From Halicephalobus mephisto (Eukaryota; Nematoda; Chromadorea; Rhabditida; Panagrolaimidae): a stretch of DNA of 64,000 nucleotides. Shown here one piece after another: positions 12,362-22,589 of the stretch. Below the pieces are notes generated by a model that made no database searches, was not told where the DNA came from, and was given only the letters and a program-made list of their open reading frames with translations. The translations under genes and the position numbers were made by a program. The stretch is from positions 806,001 through 870,000 of the forward strand of contig SWDT01000010.1 of NCBI GenBank assembly GCA_009193035.1. Direction: 5' to 3'. Every line of letters starts with the position of its first letter. Within the stretch, counting starts at the first letter, position 1.

Positions 12362-12665
12362 TTCGTGATGGGACTTTTCTGTCTCAAACTTTCATTTTCC
12401 AATTTTTACAACTTCAGAAATTAAAAAATAAATAATTTTGAATAACTTTAGATCTGTTATTTTTAAAAGCTATTTTAGGCAATTTTCTGTTTTTAATAAA
12501 GTTTTATATAAAATTCGATATTTTTAAAATCCAAAGAGTCTTCAGAATCCTGGATTCTGAGGGTTGACTGTTAATTCTGATTTCAGATTCAAACTCTATG
12601 GGTTTTATTACTGCATTATAAGTACTTTTGTCAATTCTAACTCTAAAATTAGAATATAAACTTTC
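12362..12665. repeat. Dispersed 300-bp repeat (CAGAATCCTGGATTCTG family), full copy
   Basis: Nearly the same sequence is present in reverse orientation at about 16440-16740. It contains the palindromic core CAGAATCCTGGATTCTG and the flanking TTGACTGTTAATTCTGATTT. Shorter pieces of the family are near 16360-16420, 28660-28750, 29050-29150, 39830-39910, 40010-40090 and 40170-40250. Confidence 0.8.
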
Positions 12666-12882
12666 GGGACAGAAACGCTACATAATCATCGGACTGAATA
12701 ACAATTGGTCTTCTGTGATTTTTGATCTCCTTACGATATATGATATCTGATTTCGTGAAGCTAGTTTTATTTTTCTTTTTTTAGATTAGTTTTTTTTTGG
12801 CTACTTGATTAGTAGGTTACACCATTTTAGAATTCAAAAAACTGGTTTAAGACAAAAACGGACTGTACGACAATTGTTCCTG

Positions 12883-13053
12883 TTTACACAAAAAAAACGC
12901 AACTTTTAGTACAGTAATAAATACAAAATATCACTATTATTTGTAATTTTCGTTACAAATGTCAAATATTCATAAAAGTGTGATGATTGTGTTCCATTTT
13001 CGTCATATTTCATAATTATTACGGTGTTAAAAGTTGTGATTTTTTGTGTAAAA
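12883..13053. mobile_element. MITE family B, copy 1
   Basis: Palindromic non-coding element of about 170 bp. The left end TTTACACAAAAAAAACGCAA mirrors the right end TTTTTTGTGTAAA, and inside are CTTTTAGTACAGTAATAA and TTATTACGGTGTTAAAAG. Related copies lie at about 13150-13310, 14140-14285, 14405-14575 and 16170-16340. Confidence 0.8.
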
Positions 13054-13149
13054 AGTTGTTTTTGGATAGTGATTCAACAACTAATAAATTTTGGATAGTG
13101 ACTAGAAAATCCTGATTTAAGTGGAGATAGACACTATCCAAAATCCCTA

Positions 13150-13310
13150 CATTCAAAAAGAAGCGTAACTTTTAGTACAGTAATAAATACAAAATGTCAT
13201 TATTATTTTTTTAATTTTCGTTAAAAATTTCAAATATTTATAAAAAATTTGACGATTATATTATTTTTCGCAATTGTTATAATTTCGAAAGTTATATTTT
13301 TTTTTGGATT
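13150..13310. mobile_element. MITE family B, diverged copy 2
   Basis: Shares the CGTAACTTTTAGTACAGTAA start and the AATACAAAATGTCATTATTA body with copy 1. The right end is degraded. Confidence 0.6.
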
Positions 13311-13672
13311 CCTGCTGATTTTGAGAAAAAAATTTTTTCATTTTAGTTTTATTGATTGCTTTATTGGAATTTTTAAAAATCAAAAGACTAGTCTAAAAAA
13401 TTAAAAAATTAACTGTAAAATAGTTGTTTTTCTGTTATTTTTAATTTCGAAAATTAAAAAAATTTTAATATGTATTTTGGACTGATCCAGTTATCAATAA
13501 AACTAATCTAAAAATCTAAAAAATCATTTTTTTTTCGAAACCAGGAAATAACTACTGTAGAAAATAAAAAATTTTAAAAGAATAACTGATCGGAACGGCG
13601 ATAACGTCGCTGATCCAGAAAAATGCTCAGTCCCGGAAATGTCTATTTCTATTTATTCCCATATCGCACATT

Positions 13673-13972
13673 CAAAGTTCACAAACAATACTAAAGTTAA
13701 ACCCTTGTACCTTTGATCGAACTTATCCGTCGGTGCGAGCCTTCCGTTCCTAGGACCTTGGGATTCTTCTTATCATCTAGCTTGTCTTTGGTCAACTGGA
13801 TCTCTAATGGGAGATATCCAGAGGGCTTCGCTTCTTTAGCTTACAAGCAGCTTGCGGACTAGGCTTCTTTAACCTACTAGTAACTTGCGGGCTAGGCTTC
13901 TTTAGCCTACTAGTAACTTGCGGGCTAGGCTTCTTTAGCCTACAAGCAGCTTGCGGGCTAGGCTTCTAACTG
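13673..13972. repeat. GC-richer block with 33-36 bp tandem repeats
   Basis: From about 13835 the unit GGCTTCTTTAGCCTAC plus AAGCAGCTTGCGGGCTA occurs about four times, alternating AAGCAGC with TAGTAAC. The block ends 1 bp before the tRNA-like sequence. On the minus strand it would form the 3' body of a tRNA-headed element. Base composition is clearly unlike the AT-rich surroundings. Confidence 0.75.
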
Positions 13973-13973
13973 G

Positions 13974-14045
13974 TCTTCGGTCGGGAATCAAACCCGAGTC
14001 TCGTGAATTTGAATTGACGTGTACTACCATTGTACTATCCGAAGA
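13974..14045 (-). tRNA. tRNA-like sequence, probably a tRNA pseudogene or SINE head
   Basis: The 72-nt minus-strand sequence has a perfect 7-bp acceptor stem (TCTTCGG/CCGAAGA) and a 5-bp T stem with a 7-nt loop (TCGGG TTTGATT CCCGA). An A-box-like AGTACAATGG and a B-box-like GGTTTGATTCC are present. The D arm can pair GTAC with GTAC. The anticodon arm is abnormal: CGTCA/TCACG has a C-C mismatch and an 8-nt loop, so no standard anticodon can be assigned with confidence (TCA or TTC are the best readings). No intron is visible. These defects favour a pseudogene or the head of a tRNA-derived SINE, with the tandem block beside it as the body. Confidence 0.55.
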
Positions 14046-14139
14046 CATCCCGGAAATGTCTATGAATCGAAATCGGATTTTTCTTTTGTAATTTATTTTT
14101 AATAATTTTTAGTTTAATTATTTAAGTTTCAAAATACTG

Positions 14140-14285
14140 TAAGCTGTAAAAAAAGTAACTTTAAATATAGTAACAATTACGAAATGTAACACAATCGTCA
14201 CTAATTTCGAATATTAGTAAAAAATTCGACAATTGTGTTAAATTTCAAAGTTGTTACTACACCAAAAGTTACTTTCTTTTGTGCT
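14140..14285. mobile_element. MITE family B, copy 3
   Basis: Contains AAGTAACTTTAAATATAGTAACA at the left and an inverted match TGTTACTACACCAAAAGTTACTTT-like right end, with GACAATTGTGTTAAATTTC inside. More diverged than copy 1. Confidence 0.6.
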
Positions 14286-14404
14286 GAAGAAAATATAGAT
14301 TTTCAAAAAAGAATTATTTATATTTAAAACGTCTTCAATCCAATTCGATATATGAACGCATTTTCAATTTTTTTTATTTTTCGTGTCAGATAACCCAACT
14401 GTGT

Positions 14405-14575
14405 TTGTACACCAAAAAGTATAATTTTTAGTACAGTAACAAATGAAAATCGTCATTATTATTTTTAATTTTCGTCATAAATTTCGAATATTCATGAAAA
14501 ATGAGACGATTGTGTTACATTTTTATCAAATTTCGCAAAAGTTCTTGTACAAAAAAAATTTGTTTTTGTGTATCG
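14405..14575. mobile_element. MITE family B, copy 4
   Basis: Starts with GTACACCAAAAAGTATAATT and TTAGTACAGTAACAA, and ends in TTGTACAAAAAAAATTTG. The GACGATTGTGTTACATTTT body matches copy 1. Confidence 0.65.
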
Positions 14576-14714
14576 ATTGTAATCGACTTTTGTTTTTTGT
14601 AACATATTTTTATTTCAAACTTGGATAATTAAACCATAGAAATTATAAAAAACAAATTCAAAAATACTGTATGTTGTACATCGGATTTCGTAAGACGATT
14701 ACTGTGGCAATATA

Positions 14715-15125
14715 ATCATTGTAAGGGAATCTGACTTATTTCCTTAATCGACAGTTGTTAATTCTTCGATTTATTCCAGCAGTCAACAATACAAAGTAGT
14801 TAAGAACAACTCTTCGCAGCTTGGTCTCGTTCCCTCTTATTGCTTCTGAATTCCTGCGCTTCTAAAATCCCCTGCTTCTGAATTCCTTCGCTTTTGAATT
14901 CCTCCACTTCTGAATTCCTCCGCTTCTGAATTCCTCCGCTTTTGCAATCTTTCGCTTCTGAATTCCTTCGCTTCTGAAATCCTTTGCTTCTGAATTCCTC
15001 CACTTCTAAAATCCTGCGCTTCTGAATTCCTTCGCTTCTGCCGGTTGTTTAGCGCGCAAGTTGAATTCCTGTATCTCAAAGGTTTTCGTGCTAAGAATCT
15101 TCTCGTTTTCTGCGACAATCATTTT
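14715..15125. repeat. Dispersed repeat E interrupted by a 14-16 bp minisatellite
   Basis: The flanks (GTAAGGGAAT...AACAATACAAAGTAGTTAAG at left, GTTTTCGTGCTAAGAATCTT at right) match the repeat at about 25498-25790. Between them, 14862-15045 is a minisatellite with the unit CGCTTCTGAATTCCT in about a dozen variants. The minus-strand open frames here (EEFRSGGIQKRRNSEA-like) are products of this minisatellite, so I do not call a gene. Confidence 0.7.
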
Positions 15126-15419
15126 CGAATAATAACTGTTGTGTAATTTTCAGTTTTTGGTTCTGGCAAATTGTCCAAGTCAATCACGTCACTCAAGTAA
15201 GTCCTCAAGTCCGACGCCCTGCATCCAGACCAGCTCAACGACTGGTTTTGAACAACCCGTCACGTTGAATCTCTTTGTTCTTTTCCACTCTATCGAAAAA
15301 GGTCTGCGTAATAACTTTGATTTTTCAAAAGGTAATTGAATAGTTGTTTTTGAGAAATGAAATTTGGCCTAAAAACTTAGAATTCGTCGATTTCTGTCCG
15401 CAAATCCGAATCTGCTTCA

Positions 15420-17995
15420 ATGTCGCGAGTTGTGCCGTCTTGGAGAATTTGCAAATGGATGAGGATTACTGTAATCGGAATTTTGGGTTTATTCGGATTT
15501 GTGTTATTTTCTAAAACTAACAATACTGTAGTTTTTGATTCGATTTTGAAAATCGAAATTTATAAAAGTATACTGTATAAAGAAGATTACTGTGTTATTT
15601 ACGACTATTGGGAAGCTTCTGGAGAATTCAAAAATGGCGACTATATTACTCTAGTACTTCACGCTACTCCTAAATATCTGAATTTTCTGCAAGACCACCT
15701 GGACACGTGGGACGGAGGCATTTCTGTCTCCGTTTTCATCCCTACTCCAGAAATATCGGATTTAATTTTGAATTCAGAAAAAGTGATTGATGTTAATTCC
15801 GTTCAATTGAACTTACAGGTTTGTTGAATAAAAACAATTTTTCAATTTTCGATAAGAATCAATGATATTGAGAAAAACGAACGTGATTAATTTCATGTCT
15901 CAGGGTCGCCGTCAAGCACATCCCCTCAGGGAAGAGAAAGTGTTGATCGTTTTTGCTTTTTATCGATTTAGTTTAGAATTTTGATTTTATAAAAAAACAA
16001 AGGAATTTATATTTTTTGAAATTCCGAAATTTAGAAATATTTTATATAACTATTGATCCCCGAAGACGGACAGGAGTTTTGTATTTTATATGACTTCAAT
16101 TTAGAAGTTTCCAAAACAGTTATGTGACGTTTCTTTCCCAAAAATTTATATTCCAATTTTAGAGTTGAAATTGAGCAAAAAACGCAACTTTTAGTACAGT
16201 AATAAATACAAAATATCACTATTATTTGTAATTTTCGTTACAAATGTCAAATATTCATAAAAGTGTGATGATTATGTTCCATTTTCGTCACATTTCATAA
16301 TTATTACGGTGTTAAAAGTTGTTTTTTGTATGTGTACTTATAATACAGTAATAAATCCTACAGAGTCTGAATCTGAAGTCAGAATTAACAGTCAACCTTC
16401 AGAATCCAGGATTCTGAGTTAAATAATATTTACATCTGAAGCATTTATGTTCCCATTTTAGAGTTAGAACTGAAAAAAGTACTTAAATACAGTAGTAAAA
16501 CCTACAGAGTCTGAATCTGAAATCAGAATTAACAGTCAACCTTCAGAATCCAGGATTCTGAAGACTCTTTGGATTTTAAAAATATCGAATTTTATATAAA
16601 ACTTTATTAAAAACAGAAAATTACCTAAAATAGCTTTTAAAAAATAACAGATCTAAAGTTATTCAAAATTATTTATTTTTTAATTTTTAAAGTTGTAAAA
16701 ATTGGAAAATGAAAGTTTGAGACAGAAAAGTCCCACCATAGTTGATTGCGAAATCTTAAAATCACGGAATAATTGTCACGCAAAAACAAAACTATCATAT
16801 AAATTAATATTTTCCAAAATTCATAAAAAAAATTTTTAATTTTTAAAATAATTATTTCAGGAAATCCTGTCAGGAATCGATAAAATGAAAAATTTCAAAA
16901 ATTCTGGAAGAATATCACTTCATTTATTTTTCGAAAAAAAAAATTTTTCAACATGTCCCAATATTCGAAATTCCGGAATCAAATTGGACACTTCTGGAGA
17001 GTTGATGGATTTTCAGATTTCTTCCGGACTTTATCCCATAAATCCAGCAAGAAATATCGCAAGAAACGGATCGAAAACGGAATTGTTTATTTCTGGAGAT
17101 ATTGAACAAATTTTTTGTAAAAAATTCGAAAAAAAAATGAAAATTCTTGCAAAAAAAATTCTTTTGGAAGAAAAAAAGAAATTTGTTCTTGTTCACAGAA
17201 GATTCGAAATTTCTGAAAACGCGACTTTGCCGAAAACGAAAAATGAATTATTAAAATTAATAAAAAATAAACAAGCTTTGCCGTTTCATCAGAAGGTCTA
17301 CAACAGAGGTCACTATATTCCAGAACTCGAAAAATGGCTGACTAATCCAGAAAAAAACGAATCAGATATCCAGATGATTTTGAATTACACAAATTCGGAA
17401 TGGGAACCCCAGTTTGTGTGCGACAAAAACACCCCATTTCACGACGACAGATTTCCGTTCCGATTGAGATCAAACACGCATTTGTCGACCATTCTTTGTT
17501 TCCAAGGATATCAATTTGCAATTGTTAACGATCTTTTTACAGTACATCGAGGGATTAAGCTGAAAGAAACGGGTAGCGACAAAATGGCCAAAAAACGAAT
17601 GTTGCAAAAAGGCTACGTTAAGGTTATTGAAATTTTTATTTTTAATTAAATTTTAGAAAAATTTCGAAATTTAAAAAAACTTTGAAATTCTAAAAAAATT
17701 ATTAAATTTCTGAAAAATTCTAAATTTTCGAAGAATTCTAAAATTAAAAAAAAATTTCGAAATTTAATAAAAATTTTGAAATATTCGAAATTTAATAAAA
17801 ATTTTGAAAACTAATGTGTAAAATTAAAAACTTTAAAATTCTAAAAATTTGTTTTTAAACAGTTTTGTAAAAATTAGTTTTTTGTTTTTTTATAATATTG
17901 TAATTTTTAAATTTCAGATGGTGAACAAGTTCGTCAACGAACTGATCAACAAGTACCCGTCGATGAGGAATGTTTGTCCATTGTTATTGCCTTAG
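15420..17995 (+). CDS. bgnt-1-like: B4GAT1/BGNT-like glycosyltransferase (GT49 family), type II membrane protein
   Basis: Exons 15420-15818, 16861-17622 and 17918-17995 give 412 residues in phase. A short basic N-terminus is followed by a signal-anchor at about residues 15-30 (ITVIGILGLFGFVLF), so the enzyme should sit in the Golgi with a luminal catalytic domain. GDYITLVLHATPKYLNFLQ and LDTWDGGISVSVFIP match the start of the GT49 domain. LYPINPARNIARNG, WEPQFVCDKNTPFHDDRF and the C-terminal ELINKYP match B4GAT1. The position of the metal-binding DxD (IDVD in vertebrate B4GAT1) reads ISGDIEQ, so the classic motif is altered. By homology it would add glucuronate or GlcNAc to a glycan; the actual donor is not evident. 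Intron 1 contains a MITE and a 300-bp dispersed repeat. Confidence 0.87.
16170..16340. mobile_element. MITE family B, copy 5, in glycosyltransferase intron 1
   Basis: AAACGCAACTTTTAGTACAG at the left and TTACGGTGTTAAAAGTTG at the right. It is nearly identical to the element at 12883-13053, suggesting recent movement. Confidence 0.8.
16350..16740. repeat. Dispersed 300-bp repeat, inverted copy plus a partial copy
   Basis: 16440-16740 is the reverse complement of 12362-12665 over nearly its whole length. A shortened copy of the core (CAGAATCCAGGATTCTGAG) precedes it at about 16360-16420. Confidence 0.8.
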
Positions 17996-18329
17996 GGTCA
18001 ATCCGTATTAGAATTTGAAAAAAATCGGGTAATTGATAAATTTTATTTTTTTCGACTTCTGGGTCCTGTCTACCGTAGTTTTGTCTTTTGTTGATTTTTC
18101 AAGTTCTTTCGAAACACTTGAATTTTTTGTTTGGCCTAAAATGAAAGAAAAATTTAAAATATTGATGATTTTCAATAAAATGAAAAAAAGAGCTTCAAGT
18201 GGAATTATTTATTCTATTAAAAATAATATTCAACATTTTTGCTTTTTAACTTTGGAAAATAAATTTTAACAAGTTTTTTATTCATTTAATTATTTTTTAT
18301 ATTAAATTCTATTAATTTCTGTTATATTG

Positions 18330-18545
18330 GTATGTTAACTGGTTACTGGACAGGGAAGCTGGGTCTCGAAGGGAAATACCCTAAGTGTTGGACAGCGGGC
18401 ATACTATATATCATAGACTAAACATTGACTTCTTATTAATATATAGTTGTGTTTAATCCTCGTTATATTAACGTACTAACTGGTTACTGGACAAGTAAGC
18501 CGGGTCTCGAAGGGAAATACCTCACGTACTAGACTACAGGCCTAC
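18330..18545. repeat. Dispersed repeat D, tandem dimer of about 130 bp
   Basis: AACTGGTTACTGGACA followed by GGGTCTCGAAGGGAAATAC occurs twice, about 135 bp apart. The same dimer is present inverted at about 25800-26070. Confidence 0.8.
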
Positions 18546-19162
18546 CAGAAAACTAGTCATTGATACTCTTACAATCAGCAATAAAAATACCTAAGACATT
18601 TCTGACTATTTCTGCTTCAACATCTCAACTACTGACTAAATCCTAAAAAAAATTAATAAAAAATAACATAAAAATCGAAATAAACAACTCACATTCGTCT
18701 TCAAAGGAGCGCGAAGAAAATCTCAACATTGAAAAACAGTAACTTGTCAAAAAGCGTCTAACGAGTCCCGAAGCGAAAACCTGAAACACGTTAACAAAAG
18801 AAGGTACAAAGTCCGTCTGAATGACTCGCATCGTCCTTCAAAGGAAAAAAGGACAAATTTATCTTTTAAATTAAGGAACCAAATAAACTTTCCCCGAAGA
18901 AAAAAATCCTAAAACGAATGCCTGAAATATGTCCATGATTAAAAACGCTGTCTGAACGACTCGCACTTTCATTCGGAAGAATGCATGTCAAATTTGCCTA
19001 CGGAAATATGGTAAATTTGTCTATTAAGAGTTCTTTACCAAACAAACCTCCTATATCTGGAAAAGTCCTGAAACGAATGCCTGATTTGCACCAATGCAAA
19101 ACTCAAATTCGATTTTCACTTCGCCAAAGTTCAGTTGCTCGTTGATTCTGTTAATTCTGAAA
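18546..19162. other. Gene-free region upstream of ife-3
   Basis: Contains two diverged direct copies (about 18690-18860 and 18880-19060) sharing GACTCGCA, AGGACAAATTTAT/CAAATTTGCC and CCTAAAACGAATGCCTGA. I see no coding sequence. The ife-3 promoter presumably lies at the right end. Confidence 0.5.
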
Positions 19163-20399
19163 ATGTCTGAACTTCCTCACGCCGTTCAAGTCGCCCAAGT
19201 GAAGAAGCAAGCCAGTGTTATCCGGTTCCGAGGTTTGTGTGTATTTTTTTATTTTTATTAAAAATCGAACAAATTTGCCTTAGTTGGGTCGTTTTTGGTG
19301 CTGTGGTATTTTTGATATATATTAATGTTTTCATATATAACTATTAACCTTGGGAGGTGGACAAAGGATTTCCTATCCTGTATATCCTAATCCAGAAATT
19401 TCTAGATCTATCTGGCTAAAATGTAATTCCAAAAAATCAATTATGAAATCCTGTAAAATTACGAAATAATCGTCGCGCGGAATTAAAATTGTAGGCCATT
19501 TTTGTCCCTAAAACCTGGGAATTTGAGTTCGGATAATTTCGTAAGGATTTCATATATGGTTTTTACAGTAGTATGACTAGGATTTCCCAGAATCCAGTGG
19601 GGATTTTTAGAACTATTTAAAATTTAGGATTCTACAAACAGAAATCCGTGTCGAGACAACTTTATAAAAAGTTCGTTTTTGAATGTTTACAAGAGTGATT
19701 TCAGAAACTTGGGAAACCCTGCCGCTTGGAATTCCGTCTCGTCATCCTTTGCAAGGTGAATGGACTCTCTGGCATCTTAGAGGTGATAGAAGCAAGAACT
19801 GGGAGGAATGTCTTCGTGAAGTCATCACTTTTGATTCCATCGAGGGATTCTGGTCGTAAGTTGGATCGAAACCGCCATGTATCCCTTAAGTTTAATTTTC
19901 CAGTGTGTTCAACCATATTATTCCTCCATCTAACTTGACCTGGGGAAGTGATTTTTATCTATTTCGTAAGGGGATCAAACCCATGTGGGAAGATGAAAAC
20001 AATGTCAATGGTGGTCGTTGGTTAGTAACTGTTGACAAGCACAAACGCCAAGAAGTTTTGGACCATTATTGGATGGAATTGCTCATGGCTATCACAGGTG
20101 AGCGTTTTGAAGAAGATGGCGATGAAATTTGCGGTGCTGTTGTCAATGTCCGTCAGAAGGGTGACAAAGTGGCTCTTTGGACTCACAATGCTTTCAACGA
20201 TTGCGTCAACTTTCACATAGGACAAGTCATGTTCCAGGCTCTCAATCTGGATGAGAAGAATGATATCATCCGCTATGAAGTCCACAAGGACGCCTCTGCC
20301 AGGACCGGATCCAAGGTCAAGCCAAGGATTGTTTTGCCCGCTCGCCACATGAAGAACGTCAACCCTCTCTTCTTGGAAGAATGTGGAATCAAGGCTTAG
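19163..20399 (+). CDS. ife-3: Cap-binding translation initiation factor eIF4E, IFE-3 type
   Basis: Exons 19163-19232, 19705-19855 and 19904-20399 encode 238 residues. The cap-stacking tryptophans fall at W56 (DRSKNWEE) and W102 (KPMWEDE), with E103 for guanine pairing and W166 (VALWTHN); these match the numbering of human eIF4E. HPLQGEWTLW is the 4E-BP/eIF4G-contact start. Among C. elegans paralogues it fits IFE-3 best: LTWGSDFYLFRKGIKPMWED, GGRWLVTVDK, ICGAVVNVRQKGDKVALWT and RYEVHKDASART. IFE-3 is the isoform restricted to m7G caps (family knowledge). The N-terminus is short and shows nothing special. The gene converges with HMG-CoA synthase, with 163 bp between stop codons. Confidence 0.93.
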
Positions 20400-20562
20400 T
20401 TTTTTCGGTAACATATTCAAACTAGTTTTATTCGTCTAATGAATCTCCTAATGGATTACCTTTATCTTCTGACCAACAACCTGAGGATAACAAAAGCGGA
20501 TTTCGAAAAAGGCACTTTTTTCCTACTTTGAAATAACAGCAGGTAAAGCCTCTGGAGACCAG

Positions 20563-22150
20563 TTATTGCACCTGATCATACAATCTTCGGGATTTGTCAT
20601 CAATCTCCGCCAGATAGTACGTTCCTGGAAAGAGATGTTGCGTGATGCCATTGAGAGAAGCTAACGGTATTCCAGCGCCTTTCCTTTCGACCAATTTCTG
20701 ACGAGTCATCATGATTTCATTGTATACTTTCGGGGAGTGTTTTTCCCGTTCATCTAACCTGTCGATAGCATTTCTGGATATGGTTCTCATTCTCTCGAAT
20801 TCTCTTTCTGTTTCGATATTCAGTTTGAAAGTAATAGAGAACATGGCAGAGGCCAAACCAGATCCATATGAAAACAACAGCACCCGTTGGTTGTTCAGTG
20901 ATTGCACATTGTCAACTCTAAGATAATTTTACATTAGATATTTCAAGTTTTCCCATACCTGGACAATAATGTGACGAGTTGTGCGTAGAGAGATGGAGTA
21001 TACATGTTTCCAATTCGTCGATTAAGTGTCATATTAGGTTCAACTTTTTCTTCTAAGAGATGAAGACTAGCAGTTCGGGTCGCAGAAGCAAATTCACGAT
21101 CTGAATAAGTATCTGATAGTTCCTTATTCCTGTAAAAATACTTTAATTCATTAAAATTAATTTAAGGACATACTTGAATTGTTCAAGACTCTCTTCGTTA
21201 AGTAAGTTAATTTGACCAGCGACGTAATCAGTGAACACTAATCTGGCAAATGCTTTTTGAACTAATTTGTAAAACGGGCAATGAAATAACACAGAATGGA
21301 AATCTGTCAATGATCGATCTGAAAAATGACAGTAAGTACATAGTTCAAAGAACGACTAACCTTTTCCGAGAACTTTGTTCGTTTTTTTCTTGTAAGTAGT
21401 GTAGCAAGCATCTAAAGCGCTTAGATAACAATTTAAGCTTTCTTCTCCTTCAACCATTGGGTATTCACTTGCGATTCCTCCGATTGGTTTGTAAAAATCC
21501 CAGGAATTTCTCATGTAACAACCTCGTAATCCGTCTTCGAACACGATAGAAGCATCTGGACCTACGAGAAGGGCAATTGCTCCAGCTCCGCCGGTACATC
21601 TGGGTCCATCTGGGGCATATACTGCGATATCCGCCATGACAGCTATGGCTAGTCTTTGATCTGTTTTGTAATTTGCTTTGATCCAATCGATGGCTCCGAA
21701 AAGGGCTTGAGTTCCTCCAAAACAGGCGTTTTTGACGTCGATTCCTTCTATGTCAGTGTTGTTGCCAAATAAAGTCATCAATTGAGTTTTGACGCTTTTG
21801 CTTTTGTCCACAAGGGTTTCAGTTCCCACAGAGAGGTATCCGATTGTTTCTGGGCAGATCTGGAAGGATTTCCAAAGGTGATTTAACGAGGGGAAAACTT
21901 ACGTCATAGGATTTCAGGAGATTGGACGTGACCGTTAAAGCAACGGAATTTACGTCTTCATTGTCGTAGCAGAATGCCATTTCATCCTGGCCTAATCCTT
22001 TTGTATATTTGCCTTCGTTCCCGTCATACTAAAAAGTAAAAATAAAATTTTATATAAAACCAAAGTTACTTTTTCGAGTTCATCTTGAGCGACGTAGTTC
22101 TTTGGAAAATAAATCTGGATCGCTTTTATGCCGATGTTCTCGACTGTCAT
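20563..22150 (-). CDS. hmgs-1: Hydroxymethylglutaryl-CoA synthase
   Basis: Condenses acetyl-CoA with acetoacetyl-CoA to HMG-CoA, the step before HMG-CoA reductase in the mevalonate pathway. Exons (minus strand) are 22070-22150, 21903-22028, 21361-21859, 21174-21318, 20959-21129 and 20563-20917, giving 458 residues with consistent phases. Catalytic Glu is E83 (VGTETLVDKSKS), the acyl-accepting Cys is C115 (KNACFGGTQ) and the His is H248 (VLFHCPFYKLVQK). The C-terminal FSYGSGLASAMFS and PGTYYLAEID match the family. The first residues MTVENIGIKAIQIYFP lack a targeting peptide, so the enzyme is probably cytosolic. The start sits 5 nt behind a TTTCCAG acceptor, which may be a trans-splice site. 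Confidence 0.95.
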
Positions 22151-22155
22151 CCCTT

Positions 22156-22170
22156 CTGGAAATAGATATA
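22156..22170 (-). promoter_or_regulatory. Splice acceptor just before the hmgs-1 start (possible spliced-leader site)
   Basis: ATCTATTTCCAG ends 5 nt before the ATG on the minus strand. It is either the acceptor of a 5' UTR intron or a trans-splice site. It fixes the start because no in-frame ATG can precede it in the mRNA unless a cis exon exists. Confidence 0.5.
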
Positions 22171-22589
22171 AGAATGTTTAAAAATCGCGATTCAAAAAAA
22201 ATTAATTTAAAACAAAAAAATCGCGTAGACTGCTTAGCTGCTCGTCATCTCGTTCGCTGATCGGAAAAAGGACAATGTTCTTAAGAAAAATGAAAAAAGA
22301 TAAAAATTCTCCGACAAAAATCTATAAACACGAATATTACAAAAAACGAAATCCAAATTTCATTTTTTTAAATTATAAAAAATTTAAATTTCATATATCG
22401 AAAAAATCCTAATTTTTTTAAATATAAAAAAATTCAAAATAAACACGAAAATGTTTTTAGATTTAATAGGAATCGTTGAAATAAGGTTTAGCAGATTTGT
22501 TATCGGGTTTCTGACGAAATTCAAACGGGAATACTTCGTCAGCAAAAGGAAAAACAACTTTGCAAGCTTACGAAATTGCACTTACTTCC

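Noticed and set aside
13974..14045. A functional opal-suppressor or selenocysteine tRNA
   Set aside because: The anticodon loop has 8 nt and the stem a C-C mismatch, and the length and acceptor stem do not fit selenocysteine tRNA.
14800..15118. Two overlapping minus-strand frames with EEFRSGGIQKRRNSEA repeats
   Set aside because: Arise from a 14-16 bp minisatellite inside a dispersed repeat; units are not multiples of three, so the frames drift.
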